From: Candidatus Njordarchaeota archaeon
GTDB lineage: Archaea; Thermoproteota; JANJXX01; Panguiarchaeales; Panguiarchaeaceae
Direction: 5' to 3'
Assembly (NCBI GenBank): GCA_029855985.1
Contig: JAGSHR010000059.1
Span: 1 to 26,094, forward strand
DNA: 26,094 bases
Each line of letters opens with the position of its first letter. Within the stretch, counting starts at the first letter, position 1. Below, one piece after another: positions 14,913-21,792 of the stretch. Position numbers and translations under genes: made by a program. The notes beneath the pieces were generated by a model that saw nothing but the letters and a program-made list of their open reading frames with translations, was not told where the DNA came from and did no database searches.

Positions 14913-16163
14913 TTAATTATTGGTTTGCGATGTTGCACTGCTCTCATAAATAATTTTAGCTATAGCCTTATGGATAATCGAATACAATGATTTAAATATC
15001 TCTTTCCAGAAGAGAAGGAAGGAGAGATCAGTTATATCCCGAAGATAATCATTCATGAAGGGCTCAAGTACATTTTCCCATTGCTTAAAGATTAATTTTA
15101 CATCATATTTTCTAGCAGAAACGTAGGCGTTTCTCCTTAATTTTTCATCATACCCGTTCTTCCAGAGCCAAATAGCTTTAGCGATTATTTCAGCCCTACT
15201 GTTAGCCAACCATCCATTGAAACCATCAATAACCACATTTCCAGGCCCCTCTTTATTATAGGTTAGAACTGGAGTCCCACAAGCGAAACTCTCAATTGGT
15301 ATGTAACCAAAAGGTTCATGAGTAAATGGAAACAGAGTAAATTTTGCATTGGAATATAAATCAACTAGAGATCGCGTAGTTATGGACCCAATATAGTGGA
15401 AATTCTTTGCATTTTGAAGTTCGGGTGGCACGTATCTTTCCTTTCCCCCAAAGCCCACTATTTTAACTCCAAATTCAACAAGTTTTTTAAGTACCTTGAA
15501 ATCCGTTTCTTTCCCAATATAGGTTAATATAAATGTTTCTTCAGGGTTCTTAGTTGTAGGTTTAAACTCGTTTAAATCGAGGGGAGGGTTAATAATACCA
15601 TCAATTCTGAATCCAAATGATTCATACATTTGATAAGTGTAGCGACTGTTAGCAATTATCTTCTTGGATATAGCGTTCATCTTGGAAACGTGTTTGTAAT
15701 CAAAAAGCTTAACTAGTGGATAAGCCAAACGAGCCATTAGATTATATTTAAGGGGCCAATCTGTCCAATCAATTTCTTGAAATGCTTTAGAAAAAATGCC
15801 TTGGGCATACCAAATATGTGAGGGAGTATGAAATATATTACTAAAATTAATTATAATACTATCTCTTAACTCCTCTTTACTCAATATCTTAGGTAACTTT
15901 TCATTAACATAATTAATTATGTTCTCGAGAACCCAAAAAGAAAGTATCATTTTAGGTGATTTTCCAATAAAACTCGGGAAATCAAAAGAGTAGTAATTTA
16001 TGCCATATTCATCCAAGAAATCCCTTACTTTTGACCCTATTATAGGAGAAATGAATGATACCTCGTGTCCCCTTTTAGCAAGCTCTCTGCTGATCAATAA
16101 TGGTGGCCTTGTTGGCCCATAATCGTTTATTGCTGGATCGCTAAGTATAATGATTCTATCCAA
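14913..16163 (-). CDS. GT4-family glycosyltransferase
   Basis: A 416-residue GT-B glycosyltransferase that would move a sugar from a nucleotide or lipid donor to a growing glycan on the cytosolic membrane face. The N-terminal Rossmann half begins IIILSDPAINDYGPTRPPLLISRELAKRGHEVSFISP, the acceptor-side pattern of GT4 enzymes. The donor half carries the E-x7-E motif (E283 and E291 in EPFGYIPIESFACGTPV) and GNVVIDGFNGWLA (308-320). The start is TTG 16163, with GGGTGAT ending 5 bases upstream. A hydrophobic amphipathic C-terminus (about 380-405) could touch the membrane. It is 177 bases downstream of the YvcK homologue with its own likely promoter. Sugar specificity is unknown. Confidence 0.9.
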   Translation of the reverse strand: MDRIIILSDPAINDYGPTRPPLLISRELAKRGHEVSFISPIIGSKVRDFLDEYGINYYSFDFPSFIGKSPKMILSFWVLENIINYVNEKLPKILSKEELRDSIIINFSNIFHTPSHIWYAQGIFSKAFQEIDWTDWPLKYNLMARLAYPLVKLFDYKHVSKMNAISKKIIANSRYTYQMYESFGFRIDGIINPPLDLNEFKPTTKNPEETFILTYIGKETDFKVLKKLVEFGVKIVGFGGKERYVPPELQNAKNFHYIGSITTRSLVDLYSNAKFTLFPFTHEPFGYIPIESFACGTPVLTYNKEGPGNVVIDGFNGWLANSRAEIIAKAIWLWKNGYDEKLRRNAYVSARKYDVKLIFKQWENVLEPFMNDYLRDITDLSFLLFWKEIFKSLYSIIHKAIAKIIYESSATSQTNN

Positions 16164-16340
16164 TGAAAATCACCCTATGACTTTCCCTGCCATTGCTGGT
16201 AACTTTACTATTGTTAAAAATTTTTTAAACTCTATTATGGTATTACGTTTTTAAGTTTTATAAAATGCTATTAAAAAATTTGGTAATGTGCTTTCATAGT
16301 AACCGATTGAGAAACGAAAGAGATTAAATAAATTTTAAAT

Positions 16341-17291
16341 TTAAGTTAAAGGCTTCTTTAATTCCTCTCTAAGTAGTTTCAATAACGCTTTTCTAAACTT
16401 GATTGGGTCATGCCTCCAAGGCTTTTTATCATCGATCAGATCAGCGAAGACAACCTTGGTATCATTAATCTTTTCTATATCATTTAAAGTGAATTTCCAC
16501 CCTTTTTCTATCATGACTTTGGTAGCCTCATTAAGTGGCTGAGAATTGTTAGCAAGTATAACGTCTACATCGAAGCCAAGGTATTTTCTTAGAACCTTAT
16601 AGTGATCGCTTAAAGTATAATTATCTGTTTCCCCTTTTTGCGTTGTAATGTTGACGACAAAGATTTTTATGGCATCACTAGCTCTAATAGCTTCTTTAGC
16701 GCCCTCCACTAAAAGATTGGGCAATATACTGGTATAGAGACTGCCAGGACCAATAATAATTGCATCAGCGGACTCGATAGCTTTTTTAGCACCCTCATAT
16801 AATCTAGCCTTGGGAACCAAGTCGAGTTTTTTAATCCTCTTCTTCAATTTCTCCCCAGCTCTCGTTATTTCGTCTTCACCTAGTACGCTCGCTCCATTTT
16901 CAAATTCAGCTATTAACTCTGCTTTATCTAGAGACACTGGGTAAACGTTCCCATTTGTATCCAAGAGGTCCTGAGCTGTCTTTATAGCCTCTATGAAATC
17001 TTGTTTTATATCGGAAAGAGCAAGTAAAATTAGATTGCCCAAAGAATGTTCCATGAGATACTTATCAAACCTGTACTCGAACAGTTGGGCTAACTCCCTA
17101 TTCCTTGCGAGTGAGGAAAGGCATCTCCTAATATCACCAGGTGGAAAAAACCTGTGAGTCTTCCTTAGTATTCCACTACTTCCCCCGCTATCAAATACAG
17201 TAACTATTGCGGATAATTCACCATCATAATCTACAAACCCTTTTAAGATGGTTGATAACCCGTTACCTCCTCCGATGAACACCAAATGCAT
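16341..17291 (-). CDS. YvcK/GlmR-like UDP-sugar-binding regulator (CofD-like fold)
   Basis: A 316-residue cytosolic protein that matches the bacterial YvcK (GlmR, gluconeogenesis factor) family along its length: GGGNGLSTILKGF (8-20), IVTVFDSGGSSGILR, FFPPGDIRRCLSSLA, LMEHSLGNLILLAL, IIIGPGSLYTSILPNLLVEG and NITTQKGETDNYTLSDH. Bacterial YvcK/GlmR binds UDP-sugars such as UDP-GlcNAc and promotes GlmS-dependent amino-sugar synthesis; the related CofD makes the coenzyme F420 precursor, but the DSGGSSG and PPGDIR motifs here are YvcK-type. ATG 17291 is preceded by GGAAGG. Its place in a glycan cluster with glmS 5 kb away suggests a conserved role in UDP-sugar control. Bacterial origin by transfer is possible but untested. 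Confidence 0.88.
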   Translation of the reverse strand: MHLVFIGGGNGLSTILKGFVDYDGELSAIVTVFDSGGSSGILRKTHRFFPPGDIRRCLSSLARNRELAQLFEYRFDKYLMEHSLGNLILLALSDIKQDFIEAIKTAQDLLDTNGNVYPVSLDKAELIAEFENGASVLGEDEITRAGEKLKKRIKKLDLVPKARLYEGAKKAIESADAIIIGPGSLYTSILPNLLVEGAKEAIRASDAIKIFVVNITTQKGETDNYTLSDHYKVLRKYLGFDVDVILANNSQPLNEATKVMIEKGWKFTLNDIEKINDTKVVFADLIDDKKPWRHDPIKFRKALLKLLREELKKPLT

Positions 17292-17502
17292 TTGAAAGAA
17301 CCTTCCACAATTGTTTTTAAAGGTATTTCATATGGGTTTAGTTTTGAACATAAATGAATCCATTTAACAAGCATTGTATAAATATAACCTCATAGGATAT
17401 ATCTATAAAGAGGAATACTTAAATTTTTTCCACCACTCCAATTGAACACAAGAATTTTGAGAAAATCTGAAAAAATTTAACAATAAGACAAGGGTAAATA
17501 AA

Positions 17503-18669
17503 ATGAACATAAAATTACTAGCAGTTTCGCCATTTCCTCCAATAAGAACGGGCATAGCAGAATATGCGCACGAATTCTACAAAGCATTATCAAGGGAATT
17601 AGAGCTTATCATATTAACCAACAAAACCGATATTAACAATGATTTTCACTCAAACACCAAGTTTGAATTAGCAGAAAATATAGCATCTTTTAAACTCCTA
17701 AAACACATTATTAAACTAGTAAACAAGCACAACATAACATACGTACACATACAGGTGGGACTAAGAACATTCGGTAACCACATGAAATCGAGCCTTATAA
17801 CGCTAGCTTCCCTCGCTCTCTTGAGACTCATGGGGAGAAAACCCATAGTAACTCTTCATACGATCCCAACGAAATGGGCGTTAATTGCCTACTTCAATGG
17901 TAAAATAAAGAAAAAAACCCAGGCTTTTCTCACATACCTGGTTTATAAATTATACCTAAAAATCGTTGCGAAGCTATCTTGGAAAATAGTAGTGCATCTT
18001 GACGTGATGAAGAAGTATCTCATAGTTTTTCACCGTGTAAAACAAGGGAAAATAGAGGTATTACCCCACGGAACAACATGTCTAAAGGAAACAATCAACA
18101 AGAACAACGAGGGATTACTTTTTCATGGTTTTCTGAGAGAAAGCAAAGGGTTAAATACCCTCTTAGATGCCTATATAAGCATTACAAATAGAGGAGTATT
18201 ATCACTAAGAATTATAGGCCCTTTACACATGGGGGAAGTAGATTATTTAAGGAGCCTAATAACAAAGATAAGGAAACTAGAAAAAGCGAAAAAAATTCGC
18301 GTAAAGCCAAAGCACTTAAACTTAAATGAAATAATAGAGGAAATTGGTAAAGCCAAGATTATAGTTCTGCCATACGAGGATTATTTTTTGGAGGCAAGTG
18401 GCGTACTCGCTAAGGCAGCTTGCAGTGGCACGCCAATAATATGCTCAAAAATACCAAAATTTTACTTCGAAAAGGACTATCGAAGATATATAACCTTCTT
18501 TGAACCAGGAAACAAGGAAGACCTAAGAAACAAGATAATACAAGTTTTAGATAACTATGAAATCTACAAAGTTAAAGCAAAAAAATTGAGAAATATAGCG
18601 AAGAAAAGAACATGGGATAAAATAGCAAAAAAATTTGCAAAAATAATCACTCTAAGTGAGAAAGAATAA
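17503..18669 (+). CDS. GT4-like glycosyltransferase
   Basis: A 388-residue GT-B fold glycosyltransferase. The N-terminus KLLAVSPFPPIRTGIAEYAHEFYKAL is the classic glycine-rich acceptor loop of GT4 enzymes; the linker LPHGT (187-191) and the donor half with LLFHGFLRESKGLNTLLDAY (205-224) and EASGVLAKAACSGTPIICS (297-315) follow. The usual second glutamate of the E-x7-E motif is K304, and an SGVL phosphate-loop pattern takes its place, as in GT4 subgroups with a YxxxxxxxSG motif. ATG 17503 has only a weak GGGT upstream; a TATA-like AAAATTTA about 27 bases before it suggests a leaderless message. The 211-base gap before it is a divergent promoter region shared with the YvcK homologue. Lys-rich, AT-rich coding. 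Confidence 0.87.
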   Translation: MNIKLLAVSPFPPIRTGIAEYAHEFYKALSRELELIILTNKTDINNDFHSNTKFELAENIASFKLLKHIIKLVNKHNITYVHIQVGLRTFGNHMKSSLITLASLALLRLMGRKPIVTLHTIPTKWALIAYFNGKIKKKTQAFLTYLVYKLYLKIVAKLSWKIVVHLDVMKKYLIVFHRVKQGKIEVLPHGTTCLKETINKNNEGLLFHGFLRESKGLNTLLDAYISITNRGVLSLRIIGPLHMGEVDYLRSLITKIRKLEKAKKIRVKPKHLNLNEIIEEIGKAKIIVLPYEDYFLEASGVLAKAACSGTPIICSKIPKFYFEKDYRRYITFFEPGNKEDLRNKIIQVLDNYEIYKVKAKKLRNIAKKRTWDKIAKKFAKIITLSEKE

Positions 18670-18672
18670 AAG

Positions 18673-19023
18673 TCATTTTCCTTCGTCTCTATTATAATAA
18701 TCTTCCACCCTAACTGTTTCTCCAAGCTCTGGAGTAGAGAACTCTATCAAAATGACATCAGTCTTAGCTTCCAATCTATGAACATCATTTGGTTCAATGG
18801 TTATCGACTCACCTGGCTCTATCACATACGTTTTCTCCGGAGTAAAAACGTGGAGTTCCCCCTTAAGAACATAGATGGTTTCCTTCTTCTTGCTGTGATA
18901 GTGGAGGCTTGTTGTAAACCCTTTTTTCATTTCAAGGATCTTTCCACCATATTCATCTTCCATAGCCACCCATAATTCCCTTCCCCAAGGTTTGTCAACA
19001 ATCTTAGGCTTGTATAGCTTCAT
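18673..19023 (-). CDS. Cupin, mannose-6-phosphate-isomerase type II-like
   Basis: A 116-residue single-domain cupin resembling the C-terminal isomerase domain of type II phosphomannose isomerases: the N-terminal DKPWGRELWVA, metal-binding motif 1 HYHSKKKETIYVLKGEL (H41, H43, E48) and motif 2 PGESITIEPNDVHRLEA (H82). It may interconvert mannose-6-phosphate and fructose-6-phosphate for GDP-mannose, which would suit the glycan cluster, but stand-alone cupins of this size may have other sugar-phosphate or regulatory roles. ATG 19023 follows GGTGACGG, and a TATA-like TTTATATT lies near 19071-19079. It converges with the GT4 gene with a 3-base gap. Confidence 0.82.
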   Translation of the reverse strand: MKLYKPKIVDKPWGRELWVAMEDEYGGKILEMKKGFTTSLHYHSKKKETIYVLKGELHVFTPEKTYVIEPGESITIEPNDVHRLEAKTDVILIEFSTPELGETVRVEDYYNRDEGK

Positions 19024-19108
19024 TTTCCGTCACCAAAATTAAAGCCAAAAAATATAATTCGAAAAAAGTTAATATAAAGATGAACAAATGAAAATAAGAC
19101 TGGCATAG

Positions 19109-19135
19109 ATTGCTTTTGGAATATATCAAAGCAAT
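19109..19135 (-). terminator. 8-bp hairpin at the end of the TauE/DUF1634 operon
   Basis: ATTGCTTT (19109-19116) is the exact reverse complement of AAAGCAAT (19128-19135), with an 11-base loop. On the minus strand it begins inside the last codons of the DUF1634 gene and ends past its stop, followed by T-rich sequence, so it may end the transcript or protect its 3' end. Confidence 0.4.
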
Positions 19136-19440
19136 AAATTAAGGAACAATGACAGTATGACCAAGAAAGCCATTACCCCCAAAAAGAAAACCACGTAGCC
19201 TATCTCTCTTATTTCTCTATACAAGATAAGGGAGATGTAAGCCAATACAATGATCATCAAGGATAGGATTCCTAATGAAAAGTAAAAGAGAGGAGATGTT
19301 AGATTGAATTCAACTACTAAGCTAATAATATCTTTACCAACAGCTAGGTCTCCTTCATAAAAAGAAAGAACAATTGAACCTAGAATAAAGAGGGAAATTG
19401 AAAACAGATTTAACGCAAAAACAACGCGCCTAAACTTCAT
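19126..19440 (-). CDS. DUF1634 small membrane protein
   Basis: A 104-residue membrane protein with three hydrophobic segments (about 8-27, 45-72 and 80-103), separated by a short polar loop with KDIISLVVEF. Size, topology and position fit DUF1634, a family that commonly lies beside TauE/SafE permeases; I infer it helps or regulates that permease. ATG 19440 is preferred over TTG 19443 because GGAGGG lies 6 bases upstream, within the last codons of tauE. Its function is otherwise unknown. Confidence 0.75.
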   Translation of the reverse strand: MKFRRVVFALNLFSISLFILGSIVLSFYEGDLAVGKDIISLVVEFNLTSPLFYFSLGILSLMIIVLAYISLILYREIREIGYVVFFLGVMAFLVILSLFLNLLL

Positions 19441-19452
19441 CAATATCCCTCC

Positions 19453-20304
19453 CTAAAAGGGGAAAGGAAGCCCAAGCCCTTTAACTATCATCTTGATACT
19501 AGTATAGAAGATCGCAACCATAAACGCTTTTCTAATGAGATCACTTTGCAAACGATTCATAATTTTCGAACCAGTTCTACTGCCGATAATCGCCCCAACA
19601 AAAAGAATACCGGCAGCCCAAGTAACAGTGTACCCATACTTCAATTGGAGAAGAGCTGATGTTGTAGCAGTGAACAAAATTATAACTGTGCTAGTAGCAA
19701 CGGCTACCTTAATAGGTAATCCGACAATTAACGCTAGCACGGGAACATTAACTATGCCTCCTCCAACTCCAAACATGCTTGCAGTAAAACCAGATAAAAA
19801 CATTAGGGCAACGGCGTACTTTAGAGATTTTTGCTTATAAGGAACCTCAATTCCCAATGCTTCATCATAATAGGTATGCACTGAGTCATTATCTTCCTTA
19901 TTCACTTCTGTATATCTCATTATAGCTTTTGTTAATTCCCTCTTTTTGTTGATATAGTAAAGCGAGTAAAGTAGAATAACTCCGAACATAATCCTCACAA
20001 TAGAACTCGGCAGATTGATAACACTATACATTCCAATAAAAGAACCAACAAGCGAAGGCAACACCAAATACAGGGCAATATCCGTTCTTGCGAGCTTTTT
20101 GTCAATATAAGTTGAACTACTCATCATTGATGTACCAATTACCGCTATAATGCTAGAAGCAGCGGCCTCCTTGATGTCAAAACCAACTAAGAGATCCAAC
20201 ATAGGAACCATTATAATTCCGCCGCCAAGACCTAAGATCGAACCAACAAAGCCCGCCACTATAGCAGTCAAATAAAGGAGTAGAACAGTTAAAACACCCG
20301 TGAT
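19453..20304 (-). CDS. TauE/SafE family sulfite/sulfonate (organic anion) permease
   Basis: An integral membrane protein with about 7-8 hydrophobic segments and the duplicated TauE/SafE signature: GLGGGIIMVPML near the N-terminus and GVGGGIVNVPVLALIVG in the second half, each beginning a repeat that ends in a KxAxAxS-type helix (IKEAAASSIIAVIGTS, IKVAVATSTVIILFTA). Members export or import sulfite, sulfoacetate and other sulfur or carboxylate anions; the substrate here is unknown. A roughly 40-residue cytosolic loop (about 110-150) holds the charged NKEDNDSVHTYYDE stretch. The first standard start (TTG 20271) cuts into the first membrane segment and lacks a binding site. AUC at 20304-20302, 6 bases after GAGGTG, restores a full first segment, so I place the start there. 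It is followed by DUF1634 in an operon. Confidence 0.85.
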   Translation of the reverse strand: MTGVLTVLLLYLTAIVAGFVGSILGLGGGIIMVPMLDLLVGFDIKEAAASSIIAVIGTSMMSSSTYIDKKLARTDIALYLVLPSLVGSFIGMYSVINLPSSIVRIMFGVILLYSLYYINKKRELTKAIMRYTEVNKEDNDSVHTYYDEALGIEVPYKQKSLKYAVALMFLSGFTASMFGVGGGIVNVPVLALIVGLPIKVAVATSTVIILFTATTSALLQLKYGYTVTWAAGILFVGAIIGSRTGSKIMNRLQSDLIRKAFMVAIFYTSIKMIVKGLGLPFPF

Positions 20305-20360
20305 TTCTCACACCTCAAAATAATTCAATCAAATTCAAATAACAAATAAAAACATATTAA

Positions 20361-20374
20361 CTTTGTCCACAAAG
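20361..20374. promoter_or_regulatory. Palindrome between tauE-like and carbamate kinase genes
   Basis: CTTTGT-CC-ACAAAG is a perfect 6+6 inverted repeat in the divergent gap. The plus-strand TATA-like TTTATAATA at about 20429-20437 lies downstream, next to the carbamate kinase start. An operator role is possible; chance is not excluded. Confidence 0.3.
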
Positions 20375-20458
20375 AAAACGTAATTTCCATGTTGCATAAA
20401 ACGTGAACAATATAGTCTAACGGAATTCTTTATAATAAACTGTGGGAAGGTGTTGAGA

Positions 20459-21394
20459 ATGGAGAGAATCGTTATAGCGCTCGGTGGTAACGCCCTCTTG
20501 CAAAAAGGAGAGAGGGGAACAGCTCAAGAGCAATTCAAAAATGCAAGAAAAACGGCAGAAAAAATCGCGGACCTAATTGAGATAGGATACGACATAGTGA
20601 TTACTCATGGGAATGGACCTCAGGTTGGCGCACTTTTAATTCAAAATGACTGCGCAAAAGATAAAGTCCCAGCGATGCCTTTAGACGTCTTAAACGCAGA
20701 ATCCCAAGGACAAATTGGGTACTTTATTCAAAACTCGCTTAAAAACGTTCTAATAGAGAGAGGCATTGAAAAGAAGATAGCCACAATCGTGACTCAAGTT
20801 GTAGTGCGAGAAGATGACCCAGCATTCCAAAACCCAACAAAATATGTTGGTCCATATTACACGGAAGAAGAAGCCAAAAAACTCATGGAGGAAAAAGGAT
20901 GGGTTATAAAGCCAGATCCTAGAGGAGGTTGGAGGAGAGTAGTCCCATCACCCGAACCAATAGACATCGTTGAAAAAGATGTTATCCTATCAATGTTAGA
21001 AGGCGGGATATTACCGATAACCGTTGGTGGAGGGGGAATACCCGTAATTTACAAGAATGGTCAGTATATTGGAGTAGAAGCCGTCATTGACAAGGATCTT
21101 GCATCCGCGCTAGTAGCGAAACTGGTTAAGGCAGATATGTTCATAATACTAACAGATGTGGAATATGTGATGCTAAATTATGGAAAAGAAAACCAAGTTC
21201 CACTCCGAAACGTAACTGTAGATGAATTAAAGAAATACTATGAGGAAGGACACTTTCCGCCTGGAAGCATGGGTCCAAAAGTTAAAGCGATGATAAACTT
21301 TTTGAACAACGGCGGTAAACTCGGCGTTATAACCCACTTAAATAAGCTACTAGAAGCTGTAGAATTAAAAAGTGGAACGATTATCAAGGGTTAA
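20459..21394 (+). CDS. arcC: Carbamate kinase
   Basis: Interconverts carbamoyl phosphate plus ADP and carbamate plus ATP in the cytosol. In archaea it can act in arginine or purine breakdown or in the supply of carbamoyl phosphate. The 311-residue amino-acid-kinase fold is full length: VIALGGNALLQKGERG at the N-terminus, THGNGPQVG, LDVLNAESQGQIGYF, PRGGWRRVVPSPEP, GGGGIPV, VIDKDLASALVAK and LTDVEYV, ending with PPGSMGPKVKAMINF. ATG 20459 is chosen because GGAAGGTG lies 6 bases upstream; GTG 20450 is also in frame. It runs, with a 2-base gap, into the TrmO-like gene. No arginine deiminase or ornithine carbamoyltransferase gene is in view, so the pathway is open. Confidence 0.95.
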   Translation: MERIVIALGGNALLQKGERGTAQEQFKNARKTAEKIADLIEIGYDIVITHGNGPQVGALLIQNDCAKDKVPAMPLDVLNAESQGQIGYFIQNSLKNVLIERGIEKKIATIVTQVVVREDDPAFQNPTKYVGPYYTEEEAKKLMEEKGWVIKPDPRGGWRRVVPSPEPIDIVEKDVILSMLEGGILPITVGGGGIPVIYKNGQYIGVEAVIDKDLASALVAKLVKADMFIILTDVEYVMLNYGKENQVPLRNVTVDELKKYYEEGHFPPGSMGPKVKAMINFLNNGGKLGVITHLNKLLEAVELKSGTIIKG

Positions 21395-21396
21395 GG

Positions 21397-21783
21397 ATGG
21401 ATCGGGGTACAGTATTTTTCATAGGTAGAGTTGAGGAAGTGAAAGGTGAAATCTCAAAAATCATTATTTTTAACGAATTTTCACAGGGATTAGAAGGGCT
21501 CAAAAAAGGTGATAGAATTCTTGTTCTCTATTGGTTCCATAAAAGAGATAATCTAAAGGAAAGAAACGTGTTAAAAGTTCATCCAAGAGGCAACCCAAAT
21601 AACCCTCCTAGAGGCATATTCTCAACGAGAAGCCCCAGCAGACCAAACCCTATAGGTTTAACCGCAGTAATTATAGAGGACATAAAGGGAAACACACTAA
21701 TAGTTAGAGGATTAGATGCACTCCCAGGTTCACCAATAATCGATATTAAACCCGCAAAAGAAAGTGAAATAAAAAAGATTTGA
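21397..21783 (+). CDS. TrmO/TsaA-like tRNA (N6-threonylcarbamoyl-A37) methyltransferase
   Basis: A 128-residue single beta-barrel domain of the TrmO (TsaA/YaeB, UPF0066) family, which methylates N6 of the t6A nucleoside at position 37 of threonine tRNAs using S-adenosylmethionine. Recognisable elements are FFIGRVEEV, EGLKKGDRILVLYWFHKRD, KVHPRG, the family hallmark GIFSTRSPSRPNPIGLTAV, and GLDALPGSPIIDIKP. It lacks the C-terminal domain of E. coli TrmO, as archaeal members commonly do. ATG 21397 follows the carbamate kinase stop by 2 bases, with only a partial AAGG binding site, so translation is probably coupled. It converges with the surface protein gene (9-base gap). Confidence 0.9.
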   Translation: MDRGTVFFIGRVEEVKGEISKIIIFNEFSQGLEGLKKGDRILVLYWFHKRDNLKERNVLKVHPRGNPNNPPRGIFSTRSPSRPNPIGLTAVIIEDIKGNTLIVRGLDALPGSPIIDIKPAKESEIKKI

Positions 21784-21792
21784 AGACAATCT

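Noticed and set aside
16201..16240. AT-only near-palindrome GTTTAAAAAATTTTTAAC upstream of the GT4 gene
   Set aside because: Made of A and T runs, such near-palindromes are expected by chance in this AT-rich gap and are more likely promoter sequence.
16341..17291. CofD, the coenzyme F420 precursor transferase
   Set aside because: The DSGGSSG, PPGDIR and SLGNLILLAL motifs are YvcK-type, and no F420 genes lie nearby.
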